From positions 1,798,001-1,862,000 of the forward strand of contig OZ252290.1 of the NCBI GenBank assembly GCA_965250105.1: DNA of 64,000 nt, written 5' to 3'. Below are positions 7,296-16,802 of this stretch, piece after piece (position 1 is the first letter of the stretch; each line of letters opens with the position of its first letter). Under the pieces are notes generated by a model, which saw only the letters and a program-made list of their open reading frames with translations, did not search any database and was not told where the DNA came from. Both the position numbers and the translations under genes were made by a program. The DNA is from JBCBSK01 sp965250105 (lineage in GTDB: Bacteria > Pseudomonadota > Alphaproteobacteria > Rhizobiales > Tepidamorphaceae).

Positions 7296-8054
7296 ATGGA
7301 CGCGATGCAAGGAAACAGGCTCCAGCTGCGCGGGGTCGATGTCGCGGCCGGCGATGCCACGGTGGTCCGTGGCGTCGATCTCGATGTCGCGCCGGGCGAA
7401 CTGCATGTCCTGCTTGGCCCGAACGGGTCGGGCAAGTCCTCGCTTCTATCCGCCATCATGGGCCTGCCGCCCTTCCGCGTCACGCAAGGGGCGATCAACT
7501 ATCGGGGGCGCCGCATCGACCCGCTGGCCGTCGACGAGCGTGCCCGGATGGGCCTCGGCATGGCGTTCCAGCGTCCGCCGGGCCTCGACAATGTGACGGT
7601 GGATCATCTCGCGCGCGCGCTTGGCGCCGAAGCGGCCTACCGGGCGGAAGCGGCATCGCTCGATCTCGCCGATTTCGCCGCGCGCGAGGTCAATGTCGGT
7701 TTCTCCGGCGGCGAGATCAAACGCTGGGAGATCCTGAAGCTCGCCCTTCAGGCGCCGCAGTTCCTGCTGTTCGACGAGCCGGAAAGCGGTGTCGATCTCG
7801 AACATATCGCGGCCGTCGGCCGTGCCGTGAACCGGCTTCTGAAGACGCCCGGCGCCGATGGCGAGGCCCGTTCCGGGCTCATCATCACCCATACCGGCTA
7901 TATCCTCGACTATGTCGAGGCCGATATCGGCCACATCATGGTCGGCGGCCGGATCATCCATTCCGGACCGGCCGAGGGCCTGTTCCGGCATGTCCGCGAC
8001 AATGGCTATGTGGCGCCCGGCGCGCCGAGCCTCGCCGCCGCGCGCACCGCCTGA
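7296..8054 (+). CDS. SufC-like Fe-S assembly ATPase (SMS type)
   Basis: A 252-residue ABC-type ATPase; the start at 7296 has GGAG five bases upstream. Walker A is LGPNGSGKSS, followed by the SufC-typical ERARMGLGMAFQRPPGL Q-loop, the signature GFSGGEIKRWEIL and Walker B FLLFDEPESGVDLEH. The C-terminal block IITHTGYILDYVEADIGHIMVGGRII resembles archaeal SufC homologues more than the SufC of the usual sufBCDSU operon. SufC supplies ATP hydrolysis to an Fe-S scaffold complex in the cytoplasm. It is 56 bp upstream of a SufB-like partner, with no sufD, sufS, sufE or sufU nearby. This two-gene layout matches what has been called SMS (SUF-like minimal system). Confidence 0.82.
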   Translation: MDAMQGNRLQLRGVDVAAGDATVVRGVDLDVAPGELHVLLGPNGSGKSSLLSAIMGLPPFRVTQGAINYRGRRIDPLAVDERARMGLGMAFQRPPGLDNVTVDHLARALGAEAAYRAEAASLDLADFAAREVNVGFSGGEIKRWEILKLALQAPQFLLFDEPESGVDLEHIAAVGRAVNRLLKTPGADGEARSGLIITHTGYILDYVEADIGHIMVGGRIIHSGPAEGLFRHVRDNGYVAPGAPSLAAARTA

Positions 8055-8110
8055 GGCATAGCCCGGCGACCCGTCGCCGAACCCATAACCGATCGAAACG
8101 GAGACGTCCC

Positions 8111-9226
8111 ATGGAACCCATCGCCCTCGACAAGGATATCAGCGACGCCGAGAAGGAACTTCTGAGCCGCGTCGGCTACAAGCCCGACGCCGAGCGCGCC
8201 GGAACCTATGTCCTGGTCGACCACGACACGAAGCACACATCGGTGACCGATCCCAATGTCGAGGTCATGCCGATCAAGGAAGCCCTGCAGCTCTATCCGT
8301 GGGTGCAGGATCTCATGTTCGGCCTGATCGCGCCCGACGAGAACGCGCATGTCAAACAGGCTGCCGAACGGATGCATGATCCGATCGGCCATTTCATCCG
8401 GGTGCGCGAGGGCGCCAAGGTACGCCTGCCAGTGCAGTCCTTCTCGCTCCTCGAAATGCCGCAGGGCCGCCAGTTCACCCACAGCGTGACGGTCATCGAG
8501 GCCGGTGCCGAGGTCGAGATGATCAGTGGCAGCGCGGTGCCGCGAAACGTTCATGCCGGCCATCACATCTCGATCGACGAGACCTATGTGCGCCCAGGCG
8601 CCGTGTACCGGTCGCTGTCGATCGAGCAGTGGGGCCCGGACATGGAGATTCACAGCTACAGCCGCTGCCGTGTCGAGGAAGGCGCGCAGACCTCAGGCCG
8701 GCAGATCCAGATGACGCCGATCCGCCATCATGTCTGCGAATCCAAGACCTATCTCGGCAAGGATGCCCGGTCGAATGACGAGGACATCGTCTTCGCGCCG
8801 GACGGCACCACGCGCATCATCCATTCGGAGACCCATCTCGACGGTCCGGGCGCCAAGTCGGAAAGCCTCGCGCGCATGGTCACCGCCGGCGGGTCGATCA
8901 CCAACAAGTCGACGCTGGTCGGCAATGCGCCCGATACCAAGGGCTTTCTGGGCTGCGACGGCCTCAAGCTGAGCGACGATGGGGAGATCCTGTCGATCCC
9001 GGGGCTTCTGGCCAGAAACGCCCAGTCGCAGCTCTCGCATGAAGCCTCCGTCGGCATGATCAGCGCCGAGAAGATGGCCTATCTGATGGCGTCGGGCCTG
9101 ACCGAGGACGCCGCCCGCGACCTGATCATCCAGGGCTTCCTGCATCTCGGCGAACAAGATCTGCCCGAGGCCATCAAGGCGTCGGTTCAGGAGATGATCG
9201 CGGCGGCGAAATCCGGCGCCATGTAG
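8111..9226 (+). CDS. SufB/SufD-like Fe-S scaffold subunit (SMS type)
   Basis: 371 residues, clearly shorter than canonical SufB (about 480). The central beta-helix region is recognisable (ISIDETYVRPGAVYRSLSIEQWGPDMEIHSYSRCRVEEGA; HSETHLDGPGAKSESLARMVTAGGSITNKSTLVGNAPDTKGFLGCDGLKLSDDGEILSIPGL). The C-terminal core SQLSHEASVGMISAEKMAYLMASGLTEDAARDLIIQGFL is the SufB/SufD hallmark with a conserved His-Glu. It probably forms the scaffold, perhaps a homodimer, with the upstream SufC-like ATPase. The low Cys content (Cys in SYSRC, HHVCE, FLGCD) leaves the cluster ligands open. Confidence 0.82.
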   Translation: MEPIALDKDISDAEKELLSRVGYKPDAERAGTYVLVDHDTKHTSVTDPNVEVMPIKEALQLYPWVQDLMFGLIAPDENAHVKQAAERMHDPIGHFIRVREGAKVRLPVQSFSLLEMPQGRQFTHSVTVIEAGAEVEMISGSAVPRNVHAGHHISIDETYVRPGAVYRSLSIEQWGPDMEIHSYSRCRVEEGAQTSGRQIQMTPIRHHVCESKTYLGKDARSNDEDIVFAPDGTTRIIHSETHLDGPGAKSESLARMVTAGGSITNKSTLVGNAPDTKGFLGCDGLKLSDDGEILSIPGLLARNAQSQLSHEASVGMISAEKMAYLMASGLTEDAARDLIIQGFLHLGEQDLPEAIKASVQEMIAAAKSGAM

Positions 9227-9296
9227 TGCCCGGCACGATCTGATGCGATCGCGGTTGTCGGGCCGCGATCGCCTGATGGAAGGGGGCTCAGACGCG

Positions 9297-10013
9297 ATGG
9301 CCGGTCTGATCGTCAAGTGCGGGCCGACAGAGTTCGATCACGTCGCGCTGGCCACCCGAGATACGGAGGAGGGCGTGGCGTGGCTCGCCGAGCGGACCGG
9401 CGCCAGCCCCTTCATCACCGAGCCCGAACCGGGCGAATGGTATTGGAGCGGCGCGCTGCCGCTGGCCAATGGCGCGTCGATCGAGATCATCGGCCCCAAT
9501 CCGGCGTATCAGGGCTTTCATCCGTTCAAGGAACTCTTCAAGCGCTACAACACGCCGGCGGTGTTGTTCTGGCATCTCGGCACCAGCGACTTCGACCGGC
9601 TCGCCGTCATCGCCAAGGCCGCCGGCGCGCCGATGGAGCGCATCGAACATCTCGACAGCGACACCCCCTTCGGCCGCCGGCTCTATTCCCGCGCCATCCT
9701 CGGCCCCGGCTTCATGAGCGCGCGGCCCTGCGTCATCCAGTGGAAGGAGCGCCCGCAACGGCCCGGCATGGATGCCCCGGTCTGCGCGGCGACCCGGTTC
9801 GCGGTGCAATGCTCCGATCCCGAGCCGCTGAACCGGGTGTTCGACGCCCTCGGCCTCGATCTGCGGGTGACCAGGGGGCCGCACCGGGTCGAGGTCGATC
9901 TCGACACGCCGAACGGATTGGTCACGCTGTCTGGCGAAGGGCTGACATTCGCCGGGGCGGGCGGATTTCTGAAGCTGATCGGCCTGCGGCTGACATATCA
10001 ATTTGGACTTTAG
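9297..10013 (+). CDS. VOC / glyoxalase-like domain protein
   Basis: 238 residues with two beta-alpha-beta-beta-beta modules of the vicinal-oxygen-chelate fold. FDHVALATRDTEEGVAWLAERTGASPF opens the first and ATRFAVQCSDPEPLNRVFDALGLDLRVTRGPHRVEVDLDTPNGLVTLSG the second. It resembles the 'glyoxalase-like domain' group whose members have no assigned substrate. The start at 9297 is placed after AAGGGGG; a more upstream ATG at 9276 is possible. It follows the SMS-like pair by 70 bp on the same strand and may be cotranscribed, but a functional link is not evident. Confidence 0.65.
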   Translation: MAGLIVKCGPTEFDHVALATRDTEEGVAWLAERTGASPFITEPEPGEWYWSGALPLANGASIEIIGPNPAYQGFHPFKELFKRYNTPAVLFWHLGTSDFDRLAVIAKAAGAPMERIEHLDSDTPFGRRLYSRAILGPGFMSARPCVIQWKERPQRPGMDAPVCAATRFAVQCSDPEPLNRVFDALGLDLRVTRGPHRVEVDLDTPNGLVTLSGEGLTFAGAGGFLKLIGLRLTYQFGL

Positions 10014-10104
10014 CGCCAGTCCCAGCAAAGATCGGGCCTGACCCGGAGCGGGGCGTCGTTCCGCCGCTCGCTTCCGGCCGATCCTTCCGTTACGGACCGA
10101 CGCC

Positions 10105-11553
10105 ATGTCCCGCGCATTGATGATCCAGGGCACCGGCTCGAATGTCGGCAAGTCACTCTTGGTCGCCGGCCTGTGCCGCGCGTTCCGCCGGCGCGGGCTC
10201 TCCGTCGCCCCGTTCAAGCCGCAGAACATGTCGAACAACGCCGCCGTCACCGAGGATGGCGGCGAGATCGGCCGCGCCCAGGCGCTTCAGGCGCTGGCTT
10301 CGGGTCGCGATCCGCATACCGACATGAACCCGGTCCTGCTCAAGCCCGAGACCGATATCGGCGCCCAGATCGTGGTGCAGGGCAAGAGGCTGACCGCGAC
10401 GCGGGCCGCCGATTACGGCCGGCTCAAGCCGCGCCTCATGCCGGCGGTTCTGGAGAGCTTCAAGCGACTACGCGCGACGGCCGATCTCGTGCTCGTCGAA
10501 GGTGCCGGCAGCCCGGCGGAGGTCAATCTCAGGGCAAACGACATCGCCAATATGGGGTTCGCGCGCGCCGCCTCGGTGCCGGTCGTCCTGGCCGGCGACA
10601 TCGACCGGGGCGGGGTCATCGCGCAGATCGTCGGCACCAAGGCGGTGATCGATCCGCGGGACGCGGCATGTATCGTGGGATTCCTGGTCAACAAGTTTCG
10701 CGGCGATCCGCGCCTGTTCGACGACGGCTACGCGATGATCGAAGAGATGGCCGGCTGGCGCGGCTTCGGCGTCGTGCCCTGGTTCGGCGATGCCTGGCGG
10801 CTGCCGGCCGAGGATGCGGTCGATCTCGACACGCCGCGCCGCGAGGAGGGGCTGCATATCGTCTGCTTGTGCCTGTCGCGCATCGCCAATTTCGACGACC
10901 TCGATCCCTTGGCCCAGGAACCGGGCGTCCGGCTGACCATGCTCGGGCCCGGCCGGCCCGTCCCCGGCGATGCCGATATCCTGGTCATTCCGGGCAGCAA
11001 GTCGACGCGCGGCGATCTTGCTTTCCTGCGCGCCCAGGGCTGGGACGTCGATCTGGCCGCGCATCGGCGGCGCGGCGGGCGCATTCTCGGTATTTGCGGC
11101 GGCTATCAGATGCTCGGCCACGGCGTGTCGGACCCCGACGGGATCGAGGGGCCGCCCGGCGACACGCCGGGTCTCGCGATGCTCGATATCTCAACCGTCA
11201 TGACCGGCGACAAGAAGCTGACGGAGACGGCCGCCGTGCATGCGGCAAGCGGCCAGGCCTTCACCGGCTACGAGATCCATATCGGCCGCACCGAAGGCCC
11301 CGACCGGGCGCGGCCGTTCGCCCATGTCGATGGCCGGCCGGAAGGCGCTCTCAGCGCGGACGGGCGCGTGGCGGGCAGTTACCTGCATGGCATGTTCCGC
11401 GACGACGCCTTCCGCGCGGCCTGGCTCGGCGAGATGGGCGCGGCGTCCGATGGCCGGCACTACGCGGCGACCGTCGAGACCGCGCTCGACGCGCTGGCCG
11501 ACCATCTCGAAACCCATCTCGACATCGACGGGCTCCTGTCGGCGGCCCGGTGA
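10105..11553 (+). CDS. cobQ: Cobyric acid synthase
   Basis: A 482-residue enzyme that amidates adenosylcobyrinate a,c-diamide at four side chains with glutamine and ATP (cobalamin synthesis, cytoplasm). The N-terminal dethiobiotin-synthetase-like domain has the P-loop GTGSNVGKS (residues 9-17) and the CobQ block FKPQNMSNNAAVTEDGGEIGRAQALQA. Further signatures are VEGAGSPAEVNLRANDIANMGFA and GDIDRGGV. The C-terminal class I glutamine amidotransferase domain has the nucleophile in LGICGGYQMLG and the histidine in GSYLHGMF. No other cob gene is present and the 91-bp gap upstream is too small for a cobalamin riboswitch. Confidence 0.95.
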   Translation: MSRALMIQGTGSNVGKSLLVAGLCRAFRRRGLSVAPFKPQNMSNNAAVTEDGGEIGRAQALQALASGRDPHTDMNPVLLKPETDIGAQIVVQGKRLTATRAADYGRLKPRLMPAVLESFKRLRATADLVLVEGAGSPAEVNLRANDIANMGFARAASVPVVLAGDIDRGGVIAQIVGTKAVIDPRDAACIVGFLVNKFRGDPRLFDDGYAMIEEMAGWRGFGVVPWFGDAWRLPAEDAVDLDTPRREEGLHIVCLCLSRIANFDDLDPLAQEPGVRLTMLGPGRPVPGDADILVIPGSKSTRGDLAFLRAQGWDVDLAAHRRRGGRILGICGGYQMLGHGVSDPDGIEGPPGDTPGLAMLDISTVMTGDKKLTETAAVHAASGQAFTGYEIHIGRTEGPDRARPFAHVDGRPEGALSADGRVAGSYLHGMFRDDAFRAAWLGEMGAASDGRHYAATVETALDALADHLETHLDIDGLLSAAR

Positions 11554-11757
11554 AACGCGCTCCGACCGTTTGGAACGCATGTTCATCAAACCGCCTTCAT
11601 GACCCCCGATACCGTCCGGCGCTCATGCAGCCGACCGTTTTCCGCGCTGACGGGTCGGGACCTTAAGTGGATTCCCGCCGGGCTCGGGATGTTCTAACCT
11701 ATCCATAGGCGTCGCCGGCGCGGCGTTGCGCCGAACGCGCCTTGACCGGAAACGCTG

Positions 11758-14451
11758 ATGCCCGTTTTGCCCAGGACCGATCCAGCACCCTCCCGCAAGC
11801 CGTGGCCGGGCCGCGCCGTTGTTCTGAAGGCGGTGCTGGCGCGCGTCCTGGTCATGACGGTGGCGGCTCTTGGCCCGATGGTTTTGGGGCCAGCGGTCGC
11901 GCAGGCGCCGAGCCAGGACGCGCCGGCCGCCGCAACCGCCCCGCAGCAGGCAAGTCCCGCCCCGGCCCAGCCCGCCAATGGTGACGACACTGGCGATGAC
12001 GGCGGCAATGGCAACCAGGCCCAGCCGCCCGCCGCGCAGAACGGCAACAGCGTCTCGGCCATCGCCATCGACCTGCCCGTGCCGGTTCAGGAGGTTCTGC
12101 GATCGGCCTCGCAGCGGCTTGATGGCGTGCGCGTCATCTTCGACCAGACCGAGGCGGGACTATTACGCGACGAACTCGATCAGGAAGACATCAATGAATT
12201 GCGCGAGCGGGTGGCGCCGCTCGTTGAGGAGGTGCGCGACCTGATCGCCGCCATCGAGCCGAGCCTCGACCTGTTGCGCGCCCGCCAGCGCGAGCTCGGG
12301 CCCGTTCCGGAGGAAGGCGCGACCCAGGAAGCCCAGTCGATCCGCGAAGCACGCGCCGCCCTGTCGGAGCTCGTCAACGAGATCGACGCGGTGGTGAAAC
12401 GCGGGCAGTTGTTGATCACGCGCGGCGATCAGATCCTCCAAGCGTTGACGGAGCGACGGCGCCAGCTCTTCGCCAGAACCTTCACCACGCGCGGCCCATC
12501 CATCCTGTCGCCCGAACTGTGGCGCCAGGTCGTCGACGACGTGCCCGCGGCGGCCCATGCCCTGATGCTGCTGACGGTCGATTCGAGCCGCGTCTTCCTG
12601 TCGCGCATCACGCCGGTCAAGGGCGCGGTGCTGGCGCTGGCCGTCATCGCGTCGCTGGTGCTCATCACGCTGGTGCGCCGGCGGCTCCTGCGGGTGATCA
12701 TCCGCGACTCGCAGATCGACGCACCGAGCGATTTCGCCAAGGCTCTGGGGGCGGCCTGGGTGGCGCTGCTCTATTTCCTGCTGCCCTTTTTGTCGATCGC
12801 GATTCTGCTCGCCAGTATCGAGCTTCTCGACCTCTTGCCCGATCGGGCATCGCAGCTGTTGCTCGGTATCGCGAGCGCGTTGTGGGTCTATTTCTTCCTG
12901 ACGGCGCTGGCCCGCGCGCTGTTGGCGCCGGGAACGTCGGGATGGCGGCTCACACCCTATGACGACGCGACCGCCTTCAAGCTCTACGCCCTCTCGGTGA
13001 CGATCGCCTGCGTCTTCGCCGTCGACCAGTTGCTCGACGTCGTCCTGAACGTCGTCGCCTCGCCGCTCGAAGTGGATGTCGCGGTGACAGCCGTGGCCGC
13101 GATGGTGATGGCGCTGCTCGCCATTTTGAGCCTCAGAACGGCGGCGCATTCGCGCGCCGAGGCCGTCGAGGCGACCGATGACGACGCGCCGCCGCCGCTA
13201 TCCGCCTGGCGCGTCATCATGCGCATCATCCTGTGGGCGGTCTCGCTGACGATCATTGGCGCGGCGCTCGTCGGCTATGCCGCGCTCGCCAGCTTCATGG
13301 CGACCCAGGCCATATCGGCGCTCGCCGTTCTCGCCATTCTCGCCATCGTCCTGTTGATCGTCGATCAGGGCTTCGAGCGCCTCGGCGATCCGACGCGGCC
13401 GATGTCTCGCGCGCTGACCCGCAGCCTCGGCGTCGACGGCGCCGTCATCGGCCAGTCCTCGGCGCTCCTCAGCGGCATCGTCAAGCTGAGCCTCATCATC
13501 ATCGCCGCCGTCACGCTGATGGCGCCCTGGGGCTTCGATCCGAGCGACTGGCTGAACTGGTTCCGCAGCGCCTTCTTCGGTTTCAGGGTCGGCGGCGTCA
13601 CGATCTCGATCTCGACGATCCTGGCGGCCCTTGCCCTGTTCGCGCTCGGCATCATCATCACCCGCGCCTTCCAGCGCTGGCTCGAGACGAAATATCTGCC
13701 GCGCACGAAATTCGACAGCGGCATCCGCGCCTCGCTGAAGACGGCGGCCGGCTATCTCGGGATCGTCGCGGCAGCGGCCTTCGCCATCACCTTCGTCGGC
13801 ATCGACCTCGCCAATATCGCGATCATCGCCGGCGCGCTGTCGGTCGGTGTCGGCTTCGGCCTGCAATCGATCGTCAACAATTTCGTCTCCGGCCTCATTC
13901 TTCTGGCCGAGCGGCCGATCAAGGTCGGTGATTGGATCTCGGTCAGCGGCGAGCAGGGCTATGTCCGCGACATCAGCGTGCGCGCCACCCAGATCGAGAC
14001 CTTCGACCGGGCCACCGTCGTGGTGCCGAATTCCGATCTGATCTCCGGCGTCGTCAAGAATATGATGCTCAACAATATGATGGGCCGGGTCGTCATCCGG
14101 ATCGGCGTCGCCTATGGCTCCGACGTCGACAAGGTACGCGATGTGCTGCTCGACTGCGCCAAGGCCCATGACCGGGTGTTGAGCTATCCGGCGCCGAATG
14201 TCTTTTTCATGGATTTCGGCGAGAGTTCGCTCGATTTCGCGCTCTATGCCTATATTCCCGACGTCGATTACGTGCTGACCGTGCATTCCGACCTGCGTTT
14301 CGCCATCCTGCGCGGGTTCCGCGAGGCAGGCATCGAAATCCCCTTCCCGCAGCGCGACCTGCATCTCCGGTCGACGGTCACGGGCCAGCCCGCCATCGAC
14401 ACGGAGCCGTCGACCCCCGAGCCGCCAGCCAGGCCAGCGATGGAAACGTGA
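11758..14451 (+). CDS. MscS-family mechanosensitive channel with DUF3772 N-terminal region
   Basis: An 897-residue inner-membrane protein. A signal peptide (residues about 1-50, ending AVAQA) is followed by an Ala/Pro/Gln-rich linker. Next comes a helical periplasmic DUF3772-like region (LPVPVQEVLRSASQRLDGVRVIFDQTEAGL and after, about 100-240). Many transmembrane helices span about 285-640. The MscS pore and beta domain follow: GALSVGVGFGLQSIVNNFVSGLILLAERPIKVGDWI (about 695-730), then VVVPNSDLISGVVKNMML. Such large MscS proteins release solutes on hypo-osmotic shock. The gene stands alone, 200 bp after cobQ. Confidence 0.88.
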   Translation: MPVLPRTDPAPSRKPWPGRAVVLKAVLARVLVMTVAALGPMVLGPAVAQAPSQDAPAAATAPQQASPAPAQPANGDDTGDDGGNGNQAQPPAAQNGNSVSAIAIDLPVPVQEVLRSASQRLDGVRVIFDQTEAGLLRDELDQEDINELRERVAPLVEEVRDLIAAIEPSLDLLRARQRELGPVPEEGATQEAQSIREARAALSELVNEIDAVVKRGQLLITRGDQILQALTERRRQLFARTFTTRGPSILSPELWRQVVDDVPAAAHALMLLTVDSSRVFLSRITPVKGAVLALAVIASLVLITLVRRRLLRVIIRDSQIDAPSDFAKALGAAWVALLYFLLPFLSIAILLASIELLDLLPDRASQLLLGIASALWVYFFLTALARALLAPGTSGWRLTPYDDATAFKLYALSVTIACVFAVDQLLDVVLNVVASPLEVDVAVTAVAAMVMALLAILSLRTAAHSRAEAVEATDDDAPPPLSAWRVIMRIILWAVSLTIIGAALVGYAALASFMATQAISALAVLAILAIVLLIVDQGFERLGDPTRPMSRALTRSLGVDGAVIGQSSALLSGIVKLSLIIIAAVTLMAPWGFDPSDWLNWFRSAFFGFRVGGVTISISTILAALALFALGIIITRAFQRWLETKYLPRTKFDSGIRASLKTAAGYLGIVAAAAFAITFVGIDLANIAIIAGALSVGVGFGLQSIVNNFVSGLILLAERPIKVGDWISVSGEQGYVRDISVRATQIETFDRATVVVPNSDLISGVVKNMMLNNMMGRVVIRIGVAYGSDVDKVRDVLLDCAKAHDRVLSYPAPNVFFMDFGESSLDFALYAYIPDVDYVLTVHSDLRFAILRGFREAGIEIPFPQRDLHLRSTVTGQPAIDTEPSTPEPPARPAMET

Positions 14452-14489
14452 TCGAAAGGCTTTAGGCCGTATCGACAGCCGGCACCGAC

Positions 14490-15107
14490 ATGAAGGACCG
14501 CGACACCGCCATGACCGAGATCGACGCTCAGCATCAACCGCGCGAGGCATCATGCGCGACACCGTCCGGTGGGCCGGCATTTACCCGGCGGACCGTCGCG
14601 CTGGGCCTTGTTGGCACGACCGTGCTCGCCATCGCCGGCTGCGCCGCGCCGTCGGGCAATCCGCGGCCGGCCTTCTATCAGAACCTGGCCGAGCCGGGCG
14701 CCCGGTTCCAGCCCCAGGCGCTTCTGTCCATGGTCAATGGCTACCGGGCGAATAACGGCCTGCCGCCCGTCGCGCTCGATCCGCAGTTGATGTCGCTCGC
14801 CCAGGGCTATGCGCGCGAGATCGGCGACAGGGCGCGGCGGACGCCGACCGTGCGGCCCGACGGACGGCTCGAGGCCCGCCTCCTGCAGTCAGGCTACCGG
14901 GCCGCCGATGTCGAGGAGACCGTGACGGCGGGTTATTACACCATCGCCGAGGCCTTTTCCGGCTGGCGCGATTCGCCCGATCACAACGCCACCATGCTGA
15001 TGCGCGACGCGCGCGACATGGGGGCCGCCGCCCAGTTCATGCCGAACACGAAATATAAGGTCTACTGGGTCCTCATCATGGCGCGACCGGACATGGCGGC
15101 CGCCTGA
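14490..15107 (+). CDS. CAP (SCP/PR1-like) domain lipoprotein
   Basis: 205 residues. FTRRTVALGLVGTTVLAIAGCAA (about 31-53) combines a twin-arginine pair with a lipobox (AIAGC), so the protein is probably a Tat-exported lipoprotein anchored at Cys. The rest is a CAP domain: LLSMVNGYRANNGLPPVALDPQLMSLAQGYAREI is the typical first helix pair, and AFSGWRDSPDHNATMLMRDARDMGAAA carries the SxxHxxxML-type motif. Bacterial CAP proteins are secreted or surface proteins with unclear activity. A second ATG at 14511 is possible. It lies 38 bp after the MscS gene. Confidence 0.8.
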   Translation: MKDRDTAMTEIDAQHQPREASCATPSGGPAFTRRTVALGLVGTTVLAIAGCAAPSGNPRPAFYQNLAEPGARFQPQALLSMVNGYRANNGLPPVALDPQLMSLAQGYAREIGDRARRTPTVRPDGRLEARLLQSGYRAADVEETVTAGYYTIAEAFSGWRDSPDHNATMLMRDARDMGAAAQFMPNTKYKVYWVLIMARPDMAAA

Positions 15108-15152
15108 GACCGGCCGCCGGCGCCCAAGCCTGTCACATCTTCATAACCCGCC

Positions 15153-16802
15153 ATGGTCCTTCTTCCCGACGCCAAAACCTATCCCGCGCTCGTCGAGCGC
15201 TTCGTCTGGCGCATACCCGAAAGCTTCAACATCGCGTCCGCCTGTTGCGACGGATGGGCGGCGCGGGACCCGGACCGCATCGCCATCCAGCATGTCGAGC
15301 CGGATGGGCATGTGCGCGAGGTTTCCTTCGGCCGTCTGCGCGCCGAGGCCGACCGGCTGGCCAATGCGATGTCGGCGCTGGGAATCGGGCCGGGCGACCG
15401 GGTGGCGCTGCTCCTGCCGCAGTGTCCGGAAACCGCGATCGCCCATATCGCGATCTACAAGCTCGGCGCGATCGCGGTGCCGATGGCGCTTCTGTTCGGG
15501 CCCGATGCGCTGGCCTATCGGCTCGGCGATTCGGGCGCCAAGGCCGTCATCGCCTGTCAGGCCGGCGTGGAGACGCTGGCGCGCATCGAGATATCGCCTG
15601 GCGGCCCGGACCTCGGCACGCTCGAAACCGTCATCTCGATCGACGGGGCGGCCAGCCTGTTCGGTAGGCCGGTGCATGATCTCGCGGCGCTGCTCGAGCG
15701 TGCCGCCGACCGGTTCGAGACGCGCGCCACGACGCCCGATACGCCGGCGCTGATGATCTATACCTCGGGCACGACGGGCCCGCCCAAGGGCGCGCTACAC
15801 GGTCATCGGGTGGTGCCGGGCCATTTGCCCGGCGTGCAGATGCCGCACGATCTCTTCCCGCGACCCGGCGACAGGATGTGGACACCGGCCGACTGGGCCT
15901 GGGCCGGCGGGCTTCTCAACGTCCTGATGCCGTCGCTGTGGTTCGGCGTGCCGGTCGTGTCGCGGCGCTTCGACAAGTTCGACCCCGACCTCGCCTTCAG
16001 GCTGATGGCCGATCTCGGCGTGCGCAACACATTCGTACCGCCGACCGCGCTCCGGCTGATGCGCGCGGTCGAGCACCCGTCGCGCACATACGATCTCGCC
16101 TTGCGCAGCGTCGGGTCGGGCGGCGAGGCGCTCGGCCGCGAGACCTATGACTGGGGCCGGGACGAACTCGGCCTGACCATCAACGAGTTCTACGGCCAGA
16201 CCGAATGCAATCTGGTGCTGTCGTCCTGCGCCGTTCTCGGCGTCAGCCGTGCCGGAGCCATCGGCAAGCCGGTGCCGGGGCACAGGGTCGCGGTGATCGA
16301 TCAGGACGGCAACCCATTGCCGCCGGGCGCGCGCGGCCAGATCGCCGTGCGCCGACCCGATCCGGTGATGTTCCTCGAATATTGGAATCGGCCGGAGGCG
16401 ACGGCGGCGAAATTCATCGGCGACTGGATGACGACCGGCGATGAAGGCATGACCGACGACGACGGCTATGTTTTCTTCGTCGGCCGCGACGACGATGTCA
16501 TCACCTCGGCCGGCTACCGCATCGGGCCCGGCGAGATCGAGGATTGCCTGCTCGGCCACCCCGCCGTGCGGCTCGCCGCCGTCATCGGCAAGCCCGACCC
16601 GGTCCGCACGGAGATCGTCAAGGCCTTCATCGTGCCGAGGGACGGCCATGTCGGCGACGACGCCCTGGCGCGCAACATCCAGACCTTCGTGCGCACCCGG
16701 CTCGCCGCGCATGAGTATCCGCGCGAGATCGCCTTCGTCGACGACCTGCCGATGACCACGACTGGCAAGATCATCCGCCGGAAGCTGCGCGATCTCGCTT
16801 GA
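15153..16802 (+). CDS. AMP-dependent acyl-CoA synthetase (ACS/MACS-like)
   Basis: 549 residues of the ANL superfamily, which activates a carboxylate to an acyl-adenylate and then acyl-CoA. The P-loop motif is MIYTSGTTGPPKGALHGH (about 194-211), the adenine motif NEFYGQTECN, then WMTTGDEGMTDDDGYVFFVGRDDDVITSAGYRIGPGEIED (hinge and A8). The catalytic lysine is in MTTTGKIIRRKLRDL at the C-terminus. The overall pattern fits short/medium-chain acyl-CoA synthetases; the true substrate is not predictable. Its end overlaps the convergent FemAB-like gene by 32 bp. Confidence 0.87.
   Translation: MVLLPDAKTYPALVERFVWRIPESFNIASACCDGWAARDPDRIAIQHVEPDGHVREVSFGRLRAEADRLANAMSALGIGPGDRVALLLPQCPETAIAHIAIYKLGAIAVPMALLFGPDALAYRLGDSGAKAVIACQAGVETLARIEISPGGPDLGTLETVISIDGAASLFGRPVHDLAALLERAADRFETRATTPDTPALMIYTSGTTGPPKGALHGHRVVPGHLPGVQMPHDLFPRPGDRMWTPADWAWAGGLLNVLMPSLWFGVPVVSRRFDKFDPDLAFRLMADLGVRNTFVPPTALRLMRAVEHPSRTYDLALRSVGSGGEALGRETYDWGRDELGLTINEFYGQTECNLVLSSCAVLGVSRAGAIGKPVPGHRVAVIDQDGNPLPPGARGQIAVRRPDPVMFLEYWNRPEATAAKFIGDWMTTGDEGMTDDDGYVFFVGRDDDVITSAGYRIGPGEIEDCLLGHPAVRLAAVIGKPDPVRTEIVKAFIVPRDGHVGDDALARNIQTFVRTRLAAHEYPREIAFVDDLPMTTTGKIIRRKLRDLA

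Noticed and set aside
10014..10104. Cobalamin riboswitch before cobQ
   Set aside because: The gap is only 91 bp and lacks a recognisable B12-box; a full element is about 200 nt.
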